Origin: JABGQS01 sp963666505
GTDB taxonomy: Bacteria; Bacillota; Clostridia; Christensenellales; SZUA-584
Reading direction: 5' to 3'
Assembly (NCBI GenBank): GCA_963666505.2
Contig: CAXXXL010000003.1
Span: forward strand, 620,001-684,000
DNA length: 64,000 nt
In this document: positions 50,304-59,214 of the stretch, piece by piece
How positions within the stretch are numbered: the first letter of the stretch is position 1
Layout of the letters: each line of letters starts with the position of its first letter
Translations under genes and position numbers: made by a program
The notes under the pieces: model-generated
What the model was told of the DNA's origin: nothing
Seen by the model: the letters and a program-made list of their open reading frames with translations, nothing else
Databases searched by the model: none

Positions 50304-51631
50304 TCATTTCCTATAGATGTTAATTGTGACTTTGCCGTTTATAAGCTCTAAGGTTTTTCTTTTTTCAGAAGCAAGTTTTGGCAATGGGCTATCGCCAATC
50401 AAATTCCCGGTTTTAAAAACAGACAGCATGATTCCGACAAGGAACATGTTGATTATAATGCTTACGCTATTTGACGAAAAAAACGGAAGTGTTACTGCGT
50501 AAACGGGAAGCAGGCCAATGTTTCTTAAAGTGGAAAACAATATTTGCACGGTCAGAGTCAGCAATGCCGCATGAGAAGTCAACTTGCCGAGCAGGCTCTT
50601 CTGTTTTTTTATCTGTAGAAAGGCTATTGATATGAAAGCTGTAAATACAGTAACTATAACGGCAAAAGAGATCCAACCGTATTTACAGATTAAATATGCC
50701 AGTGGATAATCTGTCCTTATATTTTGCATGTACGGCACAAATAACGAGCTGGAGCTGGCGCCTATTAGTTTAGCATTATATACAATATCTCTAGCCATGT
50801 TAAAATAGTGATTGGATGTCTCAATACCGTAATTGACATAATTGAGGTTTTGATATATGACCAATCCTATAAACGGCAGCGGAATAATGTATATCATCAG
50901 CAGGCCAACGGTTTTATTGATACTAAACCATCCTTTAGATATCGCATAGGTTAGCATAATTACACAAACGAGCGACAGCATTATCAGCATTGACAAACTG
51001 GAGAAGCAAAAGTATGCGGGTATAAAGAAGTAGAACCCGCATGAAAGAAGCCCAAGGTATCTTTTGCCCCGGTGCTGATAGATTATGCCTGCGTATATTA
51101 CAGGGAAAAAAGTGTCAACATTTTTGAAATCTCATATGACAGATAGGAATATCTTAGAATTAATAAGACAATAATATAGCTGAAGTATATGAGTTTCGAA
51201 TACTTCGCTAGTATCGTAAAATCAAGAAAGATTCCTCCGGCAAATACAGCTGTTCCAATAAGAAGCGTTATTATCATACTGGTAAGATAACTTTGCGAAT
51301 AGAACAGGGGTTCACTCATGTTTATAATCAGCCTTACTGCTGCTCCTAGTAAAAGAAGCGCTATTGCAAAGATGATTATACGCCAGTTAGGCTTGGGACG
51401 ATATGTTCCGTCCAGCTGCGTGCCAACTGTGACGGGGTCGCCCATCTGCCTGACAGCTTCTGCTTCCGCCGAACTCTCGTTCATTCCCTGTTTTAAATAA
51501 GTGTCCTTTTGATCTGTCATGTGGTCGGTCAGTTCTTTGGCTACGGAAGGGTGCGCTTTCTTCCACCTGATCTGTTCGCAGACCGTTTTAATATATTCAT
51601 TGATTTTATTATGCTGTGACAATTTCGGCAC
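50304..51631 (-). pseudogene. FtsW/RodA-like gene with permease-prefix domain, frameshifted
   Basis: Two adjoining frames form one gene. The 5' part (51631-51098) holds a permease-prefix domain (KINEYIKTVCEQIRWKKAH, SAEAEAVRQMGDPVTVGTQL) and the first membrane helices. The 3' part is open from the frame break through KNVDTFFPVIYAGIIYQHRG down to 50304 and carries the C-terminal FtsW/RodA block (TLRNIGLLPVYAVTLPFFSS). The break is at a run of five A (51121-51125 on the minus strand); one extra base restores about 440 residues. FtsW/RodA proteins are peptidoglycan polymerases. Slippage at the A-run or a sequencing error could still give a full product. It overlaps padR by 23 bases. Confidence 0.82.
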
Positions 51632-51965
51632 CCCCTTTCAAAACGCTGTTTACAGCAGAGGTGTATTTGTTCCATTCGTCCTGTTTTTCCTGAAGCAGGC
51701 CTTTGCCTTTTTTAGTAAGGCTGTAGTATTTTCTTACACGAACGCAATCGAGGTTGTTTTCGTAGGACTCTACCATACCCTTGACTTCAAGATTGTGAAG
51801 TAATGGGTATAGCGTGCCTGCCTTCAGCGAAAAAGTATCGTCTGATTTTTTAGCAAGTTCTTCTATCATCTGATAGCCGTACATGTCCTTTTCTTCCAGC
51901 AGCTTAAGAATCAGCATTGTAGTGCTGCCGGTCATAAGGCTTTTATCTATCTTCACGGTTTTCAC
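51609..51965 (-). CDS. PadR family transcriptional regulator
   Basis: A 118-residue winged-helix repressor. Seen: STTMLILKLLEEKDMYGYQMIEEL (recognition helix region), FSLKAGTLYPLLHNLEVKGMV and YYSLTKKGKGLL, the PadR core, plus a short C-terminal helix for dimerisation. It controls, and overlaps, the prefix-domain FtsW-like gene, an arrangement common in Firmicutes where the regulator senses cell-wall or drug stress. A palindrome lies at its own start site, so it is probably self-repressing. Confidence 0.93.
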   Translation of the reverse strand: MKTVKIDKSLMTGSTTMLILKLLEEKDMYGYQMIEELAKKSDDTFSLKAGTLYPLLHNLEVKGMVESYENNLDCVRVRKYYSLTKKGKGLLQEKQDEWNKYTSAVNSVLKGGAEIVTA

Positions 51966-51970
51966 CTCCG

Positions 51971-51991
51971 ATATATAGATTATCTATATAT
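51971..51991. promoter_or_regulatory. Palindromic PadR operator
   Basis: Ten-base arms ATATATAGAT / ATCTATATAT around one T, just past the -10 box. A second half-site (ACTATCTATATAT) lies in the spacer at 52004-52015. Confidence 0.7.
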
Positions 51992-51992
51992 A

Positions 51993-52021
51993 ATGATATA
52001 CCGACTATCTATATATGTCAA
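51993..52021 (-). promoter_or_regulatory. Promoter of padR-ftsW-like
   Basis: Minus-strand TTGACA (52021-52016) and TATCAT (51998-51993), 17-bp spacer. Confidence 0.7.
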
Positions 52022-52107
52022 GTATAATCTAGAAAAAAGTGGATAAAAAAACTCTCAGGTTTATTTGAGAGTTTCTAAAATGAGATATACTATTTTGTCC
52101 AAGAGTT

Positions 52108-52731
52108 TTATTCTTTCTCAACAGAAAATCTCAACGTGGTTTTCAACTTCTCCGGCACAGTCTTTCTTGCGTCAGTCAAATATATTTCTTTGTGTGAACG
52201 CTGAGTTCTTTTATACCCGTTCTTGTCGCAGAATGCCTGCATTTTCGCAAACGAAGCGGGCTCGGTGTCATAACTGCCAAGGTGAAGCATCTGGATACAC
52301 AAGCCGTCGGCAATACGCTCGAAACTAACATCTTCAATCAGCGGATGCGGCTTTTTCTTCTTTACAGCAGCAATTACATCGGCAGCCAGAGTTTCGGTAA
52401 TGAAATCCGGCTGCCTTATCATAATCTTGTACTTGAGGTTGTTTTTATCGAGCGGACCGGCTGATTTGGATTTGTCGAGAAGGTCCCATACACCCTCCAA
52501 GGGGAAGACAGCATATTCATAATACCCATCCGGTACAGGGCCTTTTTTCGGCAGCATCTTGACTGCATATGAAAGAGAATACAGCACGCCAATAGCCTCG
52601 GCAAACGGATCGCTGTTTGGGTTACCGCTGCCTTTTAGCGTGAAGTGCGGATATTCGCCGACGTTGATTATAGTTGGCTCGGTTTTTGGAATATACAGTT
52701 CTTTATCTTTTTTTCGCCACTCGTATTTCAT
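52108..52731 (-). CDS. GyrI-like small-molecule-binding protein
   Basis: A 207-residue protein built from the GyrI-like (AraC effector-binding) domain without a DNA-binding part. Seen: PTIINVGEYPHFTLKGSGNP near the start, GYYEYAVFPLEGVW and IQMLHLGSYDTEPASFAKM. Such stand-alone domains bind hydrophobic drugs or related ligands, and some hydrolyse or sequester them. It lies ten bases after the AraC regulator and is surely in its operon, suggesting a ligand sensor or scavenger under AraC control. Confidence 0.82.
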   Translation of the reverse strand: MKYEWRKKDKELYIPKTEPTIINVGEYPHFTLKGSGNPNSDPFAEAIGVLYSLSYAVKMLPKKGPVPDGYYEYAVFPLEGVWDLLDKSKSAGPLDKNNLKYKIMIRQPDFITETLAADVIAAVKKKKPHPLIEDVSFERIADGLCIQMLHLGSYDTEPASFAKMQAFCDKNGYKRTQRSHKEIYLTDARKTVPEKLKTTLRFSVEKE

Positions 52732-52741
52732 AATGCCTCCG

Positions 52742-53680
52742 TTATTCGACCTCTACTGGTATACAGATATCGACTTTCATTTTACCGCTGCAGCTTACGT
52801 CATCTCCACTGTTGGTATATCTTTCGAACGGAACACTGTTTGCCGGTTTATAGCCGCTCTGAGGCAGCCATTGGCCGCACATATAGCCCCATGCCTGTCC
52901 GTACTCTTGGGAAGTCAGATTAAACGTGCCCACGGCATAGTTTCCACCCTCGATCGTCATTTCACCGAATTCGCCTGAGGCTTCTACCGAAGCTGGTATA
53001 GGGACGCATACGCTGAGCCGAAGCTTCTGTTCGTCAGTGATGTTCGGGTCGTCGTGGTAGATGATGTATGAGGTTGACATGTCTATTCCTCTCGGGCCCG
53101 CCCAAGCGCCCAGCTTGGCATAAAGGCTTTCAAACAGTTTTTCGTCGCCAGCATACGGGCCTACATAACGCAGGTATGCTACTCTTGTGTTCTCCATCTT
53201 TTCGATTACAACTTTTGTTTCCATTTCAAACCTCCTGAATATTTCTTTGTGATCACCATCTACATCATACAAAGAATAAAAGGAGGCTGCATTGCTGCAG
53301 TTGCGGAGCAGTTGACTAAGGCTGCTGTCCTTTTGACTCTGGTTGCTTTTTCGAAATTCACTGGGCGACATACCAAAGCTTTTCTTGAACATCCTGCTGA
53401 ACACAGCGGATGAAGAAAAACAAAGAGAGTGGGCGATCTGTGTTACGGGTTTGGACGATGAACACAGCAGAGCTGCTGCTCGCTCTAGCCGTAGACGCCA
53501 TATGAAGGAGAAAAGCGTCTCGCCCGTCATAGCGCTGAAAATGCGGTGAAAGTGATACTGCGAAAAACCTGCGACTGTTGAAAGTTCTTCAAGTGTCAAC
53601 TCTTCCGCTAGATTTTCGTCAATATAGTCCAAAACTTTATTTATTCTACTGATGTACTCGTTAGCTTGATTTTTATCCAT
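52742..53680 (-). CDS. AraC family regulator with GyrI-like domain
   Basis: A 312-residue regulator. The N-terminal ~105 residues are the double helix-turn-helix (ISRINKVLDYIDENLAEELT, LSTVAGFSQYHFHRIFSAMT and SMSPSEFR-type ending FGMSPSEFRKSN). The C-terminal half from ~155 is a GyrI-like ligand domain (ENTRVAYLRYVGPYAGDEKL). This is the layout of Rob/BmrR-like drug-sensing activators. It is intact, in contrast to the AraC gene at 25.2 kb. It drives the GyrI-like gene behind it. Confidence 0.92.
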   Translation of the reverse strand: MDKNQANEYISRINKVLDYIDENLAEELTLEELSTVAGFSQYHFHRIFSAMTGETLFSFIWRLRLERAAALLCSSSKPVTQIAHSLCFSSSAVFSRMFKKSFGMSPSEFRKSNQSQKDSSLSQLLRNCSNAASFYSLYDVDGDHKEIFRRFEMETKVVIEKMENTRVAYLRYVGPYAGDEKLFESLYAKLGAWAGPRGIDMSTSYIIYHDDPNITDEQKLRLSVCVPIPASVEASGEFGEMTIEGGNYAVGTFNLTSQEYGQAWGYMCGQWLPQSGYKPANSVPFERYTNSGDDVSCSGKMKVDICIPVEVE

Positions 53681-54096
53681 ATATTTTCACCTAAGCTTGA
53701 TTATAAGCAATTATATCATATATTTAAAGGTAGGCAAATATATTTTCTATAAGATGGTTTGAAGAAACAAAATCAGACTACACAAAGTGTGCATATTGAG
53801 GACAGAGAATTAGGATTTATTAACATCAATTTGTCAAAGTCTTTTAGCTTGCGGTAACGTTTTTGGTTCTCTTTTGTCTTAAAGCGTTTCAGTGCACTGC
53901 AAATTTTCATATCAGTTTTTTCAACTTGGTTTATATAATTAAAAAGAATACCCTTAACGGTTGACCATTATGATAAAAAAATATATAATAATTATGTTTG
54001 CGATAAGATTTTCAGCAACGGCTAGAATAGCCTTTAATTTATAGTTTTAAGGTTTTAGCATAGATATTTTGAAGTCCCAATTTTAAGGAGGAAAAA
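53681..54096. other. 415-bp gap before PFOR
   Basis: AT-rich region with the PFOR promoter at 53961-53989. A short basic minus-strand frame (53910-53773, 45 residues, MKICSALKRFKTKENQKRYR...) is open but has no match I know and may be debris. No Rex-type operator was found. The transcript would carry a leader of about 100 bases. Confidence 0.4.
53961..53989 (+). promoter_or_regulatory. Promoter of the PFOR gene
   Basis: TTGACC (53961-53966) and TATAAT (53984-53989) with a 17-bp spacer; the start codon is about 105 bp downstream behind AAGGAGG. Confidence 0.75.
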
Positions 54097-57000
54097 ATGG
54101 CAACAAAACAAACCATTGATGGTAATACCGCTGCTGCTCATGTAGCATATGCGTTTTCTGACGTCGGCGCTATTTATCCTATCACACCGTCATCAAATAT
54201 GGCGGAAGTATGCGACGAATGGTCCGCATACGGCAGACTAAATATGTTTGGTCAGAAGATGAGAGTTGCTGAAATGCAGTCTGAAGGCGGAGCAGCGGGC
54301 GCTGTTCACGGATCTCTTGCAGCAGGAGCTTTTACATCGACCTTTACTGCTTCACAGGGATTGCTACTTATGATCCCGAACATGTACAAGATTTCAGGTG
54401 AATTATTACCTACAGTTTTCCACGTTAGCGCAAGAAGCGTTGCAACTCACGCTCTTTCGATTTTCGGAGACCACAGCGATGTTATGGCAGCGAGGCAGAC
54501 AGGTTTTGCAATGCTTGCATCGGGCAGCATTCAGGAAGTTATGGACATTGCAACAATAGCGCACATTTCTACTTTAAAATCCAGCGTACCGTTTGTACAT
54601 TTCTTTGACGGTTTCAGAACATCTCACGAAATTCAAAAAATAGAGCTGCTTGATTATGAAGATATGGCAGAGCTTGCTGACAAAGAAGCAATTGCTGCAT
54701 TCAGAGCCGGCGCTATGAACCCGGACCATCCGAGGCTTCAGGGCACGGCAGAAAACCCGGATATATTCTTCCAGAACAGGGAAGCTGCAAACAAGTATTA
54801 CGATGCAACTCCGGCTATCGTAGAGCAGGCTATGGAAGATTTCTATAAGAAGTTTGGTAGAAAATATAACCTGTTTGATTACGTGGGAGCACCGGATGCT
54901 GAAAGAGTAGTAATACTCATGGGCAGCGGTACAGAAGCTGTTGAAGAGACTGTAAACTATCTTGTTTCAAAAGGCGAGAAAGTCGGCGCAATCAAAGTTA
55001 GGCTTTACCGTCCGTTCAGTGCTAAGCATTTCCTTGCGGCTATACCAAAGAGCGTAAAGAGCATTGCTGTGCTTGACAGGACAAAAGAGCCGGGCAGCGC
55101 AGGCGAGCCTCTCTACCAGGATGTTGTTACAGTTCTTGCAGAGAACGGAAGCGATATAAAGGTAGTCGGCGGAAGATACGGCCTCTCATCCAAGGAATTC
55201 ACACCGACGATGATAAAAGCTGTTTACGAAAACCTTGCTGGCGAGATGAAAAACCATTTCACAGTAGGTATCGAAGACGATGTAACAGGACTTAGCCTGC
55301 CGCTTGGCGACTGCATCGACTCTGCACCGGAAGGCACATACAGATGTAAGTTCTACGGCCTTGGCAGTGACGGTACTGTCGGTGCAAACAAGAACTCTAT
55401 CAAGATAATCGGCGACCATACTGATATGTATGCACAAGGTTACTTCCAATATGACTCAAAGAAATCCGGCGGAATCACTGTATCTCACTTAAGATTCGGT
55501 ACAAGCCCGATACAGTCAACCTATCTGATTGACGCTGCAGACCTTATTGCCTGCCACAACCCGTCATACGTAACTCGTTATGACATGCTGGACGGCATCA
55601 AGGACGGCGGGATTTTCCTTCTTAACTCTCCGTGGAGCTTAGAGGAAATGGAACAGGAGCTTCCTGCAGTTCTTAAGAATGCTATTGCAAAGAAAAACCT
55701 CAAGTTCTATAACGTTGATGCTATAAAGATTGCAAGCGAAGCTGGAATGGGCAACCGTATAAACACGGTTATGCAGGCAGCTTTCTTTAAGGCAGCCGGT
55801 GTTATTCCGGAAAAAGATGCTATAGATTATATGAAACAGGCCGTTAAGAAGACATACGGCAAGAAGGGCGACAAGATAGTCAAGATGAACTATGACGCTA
55901 TCGACATGGGCGCTGCTGGGATGACAAAGATAGATTATCCTGATTCTTGGGCTGACACTACACAGGGCGCACCCGTTGCCACCCCTCCGGCAGAAGCCGG
56001 CGACTTCTTCAATGACGTCGTGTTCCCGATCGTTTCACAGAAGGGCGACTGCTTGCCTGTTTCAAAATTTGACCCGAGGGGCTACTTCCCGTCGGCTACT
56101 TCACAGTTTGAAAAGCGTGGCATTGCTGTCAACGTTCCCAAGTGGATACCTGACAACTGTATTATGTGTAATCAGTGTTCGCTGGTCTGCCCGCATGCGG
56201 TTATCCGTCCGTTCCTTGCAAAGGAAGAGGATGTTAAGGATGCCCCTGAAAAATATATTACTAAAGACGCAAGAGGCAAGGACATTGCAGGACTCAAATA
56301 CAGGATGCAGGTTTCACCGCTTGATTGTACCGGATGCGGAAACTGCGCAGACATTTGCCCGGCAAAGGAAAAAGCTCTTGTTATGACTCCGTTGGCGGAT
56401 GTGGTGGAAACAGAAGGCGAAAACTGGGAATTTGCTGTGAAGATACCAAGGCCGGAAGTGACGACGAACAAAAACTCCGTCATCGGTTCGCAGTTCCAGC
56501 AGCCGTTGTTCGAGTTTTCGGGCGCATGTGCAGGCTGTGGTGAGACACCGTACGTCAAGCTCGTAACTCAGCTGTTCGGTGACAGGATGATGGTAGCAAA
56601 CGCAACTGGATGCTCATCCATATATGGCGGCAGTGCACCGACGTGCCCGTATGCAGTCAACAAAGACGGCCATGGCCCGGTGTGGGCAAACTCGCTGTTT
56701 GAAGACAACGCAGAGTTTGGCTACGGCATGAACCTTGCTATGGTGCAGCGCAGAGCAAAGCTTAAGGACACGGTTGCAAAAGCCATTGAAGCGGACCTTT
56801 GCTGTGACGATATCAAGCAGGCGCTCTCGCAGTGGCTCGAAGATGCGAACAAAGCCGAGGAATCTAAGGCGGCAGCAGCGAAGCTTAAAGAGCTTCTGCC
56901 AAGCGCTATCGAGAAGACTGGGGGAGAAGGCAAAGCTCTGCTAGAAGAGATAATGAAAGATGAAGACTTGTTTGTTAAGAAGTCGATATGGATATTCGGC

Positions 57001-57621
57001 GGCGACGGCTGGGCATATGATATCGGTTACGGCGGTCTTGACCACGTGCTTGCAATGGGCGAAGATGTCAACGTTCTTGTTATGGATACCGAAGTTTATT
57101 CCAACACAGGCGGACAGGCAAGCAAAGCTACGCCTACGGGCTCGACGGCCAAGTTTGCGGCGGCCGGTAAGCGCACAAAGAAAAAGGACCTTGGTGCAAT
57201 ATCCATGACGTATGGATACATCTATGTTGCGCAGGTCTGCATGGGTGCAAACCACAACCAGCTTATAAAAGCGCTGGCTGAGGCAGAGGCTTATGACGGT
57301 CCTTCAATAGTTATTGCTTACTCGCCGTGCATCAACCATGGCATCAACATGAGCAAGTCTCAGGCAGAGGAGAAAAAAGCAGTGGAGGCCGGTTACTGGC
57401 ATCTATACCGCTATAATCCGCAGCTCAAGGAAGAGGGCAAGAACCCGTTCACGCTCGACAGCAAAGAGCCGTCTACGAGCTATCAGGAATTCATAGAAGG
57501 CGAGATCCGCTATAAGACACTGCAAAAGCAGTTCCCCGAAGCGGCAGAATCGCTGTTTGAGATTGCCGAGAAGGAAGCCAAAGAGCGCTATGAGTATTAT
57601 AAAACGCTGGCAGATAAATAG
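54097..57621 (+). CDS. nifJ: Pyruvate:ferredoxin (flavodoxin) oxidoreductase
   Basis: A 1174-residue single-chain PFOR that cleaves pyruvate to acetyl-CoA and CO2, reducing ferredoxin. Domains in order: the pyruvate-binding domain I (YPITPSSNMAEVCDEWSA), domain II (AERVVILMGSGTEAVEE), the gamma domain (FFQYDSKKSGGITVSHLRFG), then two cluster motifs, CIMCNQCSLVCP and CTGCGNCADICP. A thiamine diphosphate domain with the third cluster follows (GACAGCGETPYVKLV, and IFGGDGWAYDIGYGG as the ThDP motif). Full length for the family. Strong AAGGAGG site and its own promoter and terminator. Confidence 0.96.
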   Translation: MATKQTIDGNTAAAHVAYAFSDVGAIYPITPSSNMAEVCDEWSAYGRLNMFGQKMRVAEMQSEGGAAGAVHGSLAAGAFTSTFTASQGLLLMIPNMYKISGELLPTVFHVSARSVATHALSIFGDHSDVMAARQTGFAMLASGSIQEVMDIATIAHISTLKSSVPFVHFFDGFRTSHEIQKIELLDYEDMAELADKEAIAAFRAGAMNPDHPRLQGTAENPDIFFQNREAANKYYDATPAIVEQAMEDFYKKFGRKYNLFDYVGAPDAERVVILMGSGTEAVEETVNYLVSKGEKVGAIKVRLYRPFSAKHFLAAIPKSVKSIAVLDRTKEPGSAGEPLYQDVVTVLAENGSDIKVVGGRYGLSSKEFTPTMIKAVYENLAGEMKNHFTVGIEDDVTGLSLPLGDCIDSAPEGTYRCKFYGLGSDGTVGANKNSIKIIGDHTDMYAQGYFQYDSKKSGGITVSHLRFGTSPIQSTYLIDAADLIACHNPSYVTRYDMLDGIKDGGIFLLNSPWSLEEMEQELPAVLKNAIAKKNLKFYNVDAIKIASEAGMGNRINTVMQAAFFKAAGVIPEKDAIDYMKQAVKKTYGKKGDKIVKMNYDAIDMGAAGMTKIDYPDSWADTTQGAPVATPPAEAGDFFNDVVFPIVSQKGDCLPVSKFDPRGYFPSATSQFEKRGIAVNVPKWIPDNCIMCNQCSLVCPHAVIRPFLAKEEDVKDAPEKYITKDARGKDIAGLKYRMQVSPLDCTGCGNCADICPAKEKALVMTPLADVVETEGENWEFAVKIPRPEVTTNKNSVIGSQFQQPLFEFSGACAGCGETPYVKLVTQLFGDRMMVANATGCSSIYGGSAPTCPYAVNKDGHGPVWANSLFEDNAEFGYGMNLAMVQRRAKLKDTVAKAIEADLCCDDIKQALSQWLEDANKAEESKAAAAKLKELLPSAIEKTGGEGKALLEEIMKDEDLFVKKSIWIFGGDGWAYDIGYGGLDHVLAMGEDVNVLVMDTEVYSNTGGQASKATPTGSTAKFAAAGKRTKKKDLGAISMTYGYIYVAQVCMGANHNQLIKALAEAEAYDGPSIVIAYSPCINHGINMSKSQAEEKKAVEAGYWHLYRYNPQLKEEGKNPFTLDSKEPSTSYQEFIEGEIRYKTLQKQFPEAAESLFEIAEKEAKERYEYYKTLADK

Positions 57622-57635
57622 TTAAAAAAAACGAG

Positions 57636-57666
57636 AAGCTCTCTGTGTAAAACAGGGAGCTTTTTT
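57636..57666 (+). terminator. Terminator after PFOR
   Basis: Eleven-base stem AAGCTCTCTGT / ACAGGGAGCTT (one G:T pair), five-base loop and T-run. Confidence 0.88.
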
Positions 57667-57823
57667 GTAATATGCTATGTTACATAATTAACAATATATG
57701 TTATAATATACAGGGCAATACTAATATACAAAATCGGATTATATAAGCTTACGATCAAACAACAGTTATTTACAAAACTAAATCATGATTAATAATCGAA
57801 AAATAAAATTAAGGAGTGGAACT

Positions 57824-59107
57824 ATGTATTGTAATAATTGCGGACACGAAGTTGCACAAACTGATACCTTCTGCGTGAACTGCGGAGCACCGGTCACTGC
57901 ACCGTCTGCTGCACAGCAGCCGTTGCAGCCGGCAGCGCCTCCTCCAATAACAGCGCCTGGTCAGGTGCCTATGCCGACAGCAACTTACGGACAGCCGGAA
58001 GTCATGCAGGACAGGGGAGTATACGGCAGGTTCGGCGGGCTTATGATTTATGGCGGGCTCATTATATTACTACTTATAGCCGGTGCAGTTTCATCGGGAA
58101 TGTTTTTGGATGGCAGGAACCTAATAAACGTATTCAGACAGCTTATAACAATGCTTCCGCTTGCTTTCGCAGTGGGGATTACTGTCAAGCATAAGGGTAT
58201 CGATATATCGTTTGCGGCGATGTTCGCACTTACTGCAGGGATACTGCTTTCTGCAGAGAGCCTCGGAGTGGGGATAGTGATTGCTTTGCTGGCGTGCATA
58301 ATTGTAGGGGCGATCAACGCTGTTGGAATACACTTTCTAAAACTTCCCGGTCTGCTTGTCACAATAGTTACTTATTTGATAGTCGGATATATTGCAACTT
58401 TTCTTATAAGGAACGGAGCAATGCGTCCAATGAGAATTGAGCCTACGCTTATGTATGTAGTAGCATTGATCGCAGCGGTAGTGGCGGTTGCAGCTGCTCT
58501 GCTTTCATCCATAGGCAAGAACCATAGGAATAAGTTCTGGTCAACGCTGGTCGTGTATGCAGCAAGCGGCATTCTGGCCGTGCTTTATTGTCTTACTATT
58601 ATGGTAAGGGTGCAGGCGGTAGTATATAGCGGAAGTGAGAACCTTGTTACTACAATAGTTTTCATTGCGTTGTTCCTTGGAATAACAAGGTTCTTTAAAA
58701 GCAAGGCGCTTGGAGTTGTGTTTGCTATAATTCCTGTAATGGTTTTGGTGCTGTTTAATAACCTGTTTGCACTGCTTGGATTGCTTGCATATCTGCAACA
58801 GGTTATTCTGCTGGTCTTTGTAATAATAATGATATTCTTGGTGATGTATAGAGGCAGGGCACAGCTATTAGGACAGAGACTAGACAGGATGTACAGAGCG
58901 AAATCATGGATTGCGATGATACCGCTTTTTGTTATACTGTTGAGTGGAATCCTGCTTGCGATAGTTTTGTCAGTTACGATGGGCAGACCGTCGCAGATAT
59001 ACTTTGTGTTCTCAGGAATAACAGCAGATATCATACTGTTTCTGATAGCAATAGGCATTAGTATAGCGTATGGGCTTATGAAGCCGAAGGGAAGCACGAT
59101 AGTATAA
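57824..59107 (+). CDS. Zinc-ribbon fused to an RbsC-type membrane permease
   Basis: A 427-residue protein. Residues 3-20 are a zinc ribbon (CNNCGHEVAQTDTFCVNC), 25-60 a Pro/Ala/Gln linker, and from ~71 onward about ten membrane helices. The region GITVKHKGIDISFAAMFALTAGI recalls the GGIDLSVGS motif of ribose/sugar ABC permeases (RbsC family). It differs from known permeases in the ribbon and in the second half, which is poorly conserved. No ATPase or binding-protein gene is beside it. The ATG at 57824 follows AAGGAGTGG. A weak promoter (TATAAT 57702-57707) lies before it. Function uncertain. Confidence 0.7.
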   Translation: MYCNNCGHEVAQTDTFCVNCGAPVTAPSAAQQPLQPAAPPPITAPGQVPMPTATYGQPEVMQDRGVYGRFGGLMIYGGLIILLLIAGAVSSGMFLDGRNLINVFRQLITMLPLAFAVGITVKHKGIDISFAAMFALTAGILLSAESLGVGIVIALLACIIVGAINAVGIHFLKLPGLLVTIVTYLIVGYIATFLIRNGAMRPMRIEPTLMYVVALIAAVVAVAAALLSSIGKNHRNKFWSTLVVYAASGILAVLYCLTIMVRVQAVVYSGSENLVTTIVFIALFLGITRFFKSKALGVVFAIIPVMVLVLFNNLFALLGLLAYLQQVILLVFVIIMIFLVMYRGRAQLLGQRLDRMYRAKSWIAMIPLFVILLSGILLAIVLSVTMGRPSQIYFVFSGITADIILFLIAIGISIAYGLMKPKGSTIV

Positions 59108-59119
59108 AGCATCCTATAT

Positions 59120-59159
59120 AAAAGAGGCTCTGGCACAGGACGTCTCAGGGTCTCTTTTT
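59120..59159 (+). terminator. Terminator after the zinc-ribbon permease
   Basis: Thirteen-base stem AAAAGAGGCTCTG / CAGGGTCTCTTTT (two G:T pairs) and a T-run. Confidence 0.8.
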
Positions 59160-59170
59160 GTGCCAGAAAG

Positions 59171-59206
59171 AAAAAAGCTCTGAAGTGAATTAGCTCCAGA
59201 GCTTTA
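59171..59206 (-). terminator. Terminator of the carB-argF-GNAT operon
   Basis: On the minus strand AAAGCTCTGG / CAGAGCTTT with a T-run beyond; it lies just past the GNAT stop. Confidence 0.8.
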
Positions 59207-59214
59207 TAATACAA

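Noticed and set aside
53690..54096. Rex operator at the PFOR promoter
   Set aside because: No TTGTTAANNNNTTAACAA-like sequence was found; small palindromes in the gap do not fit.
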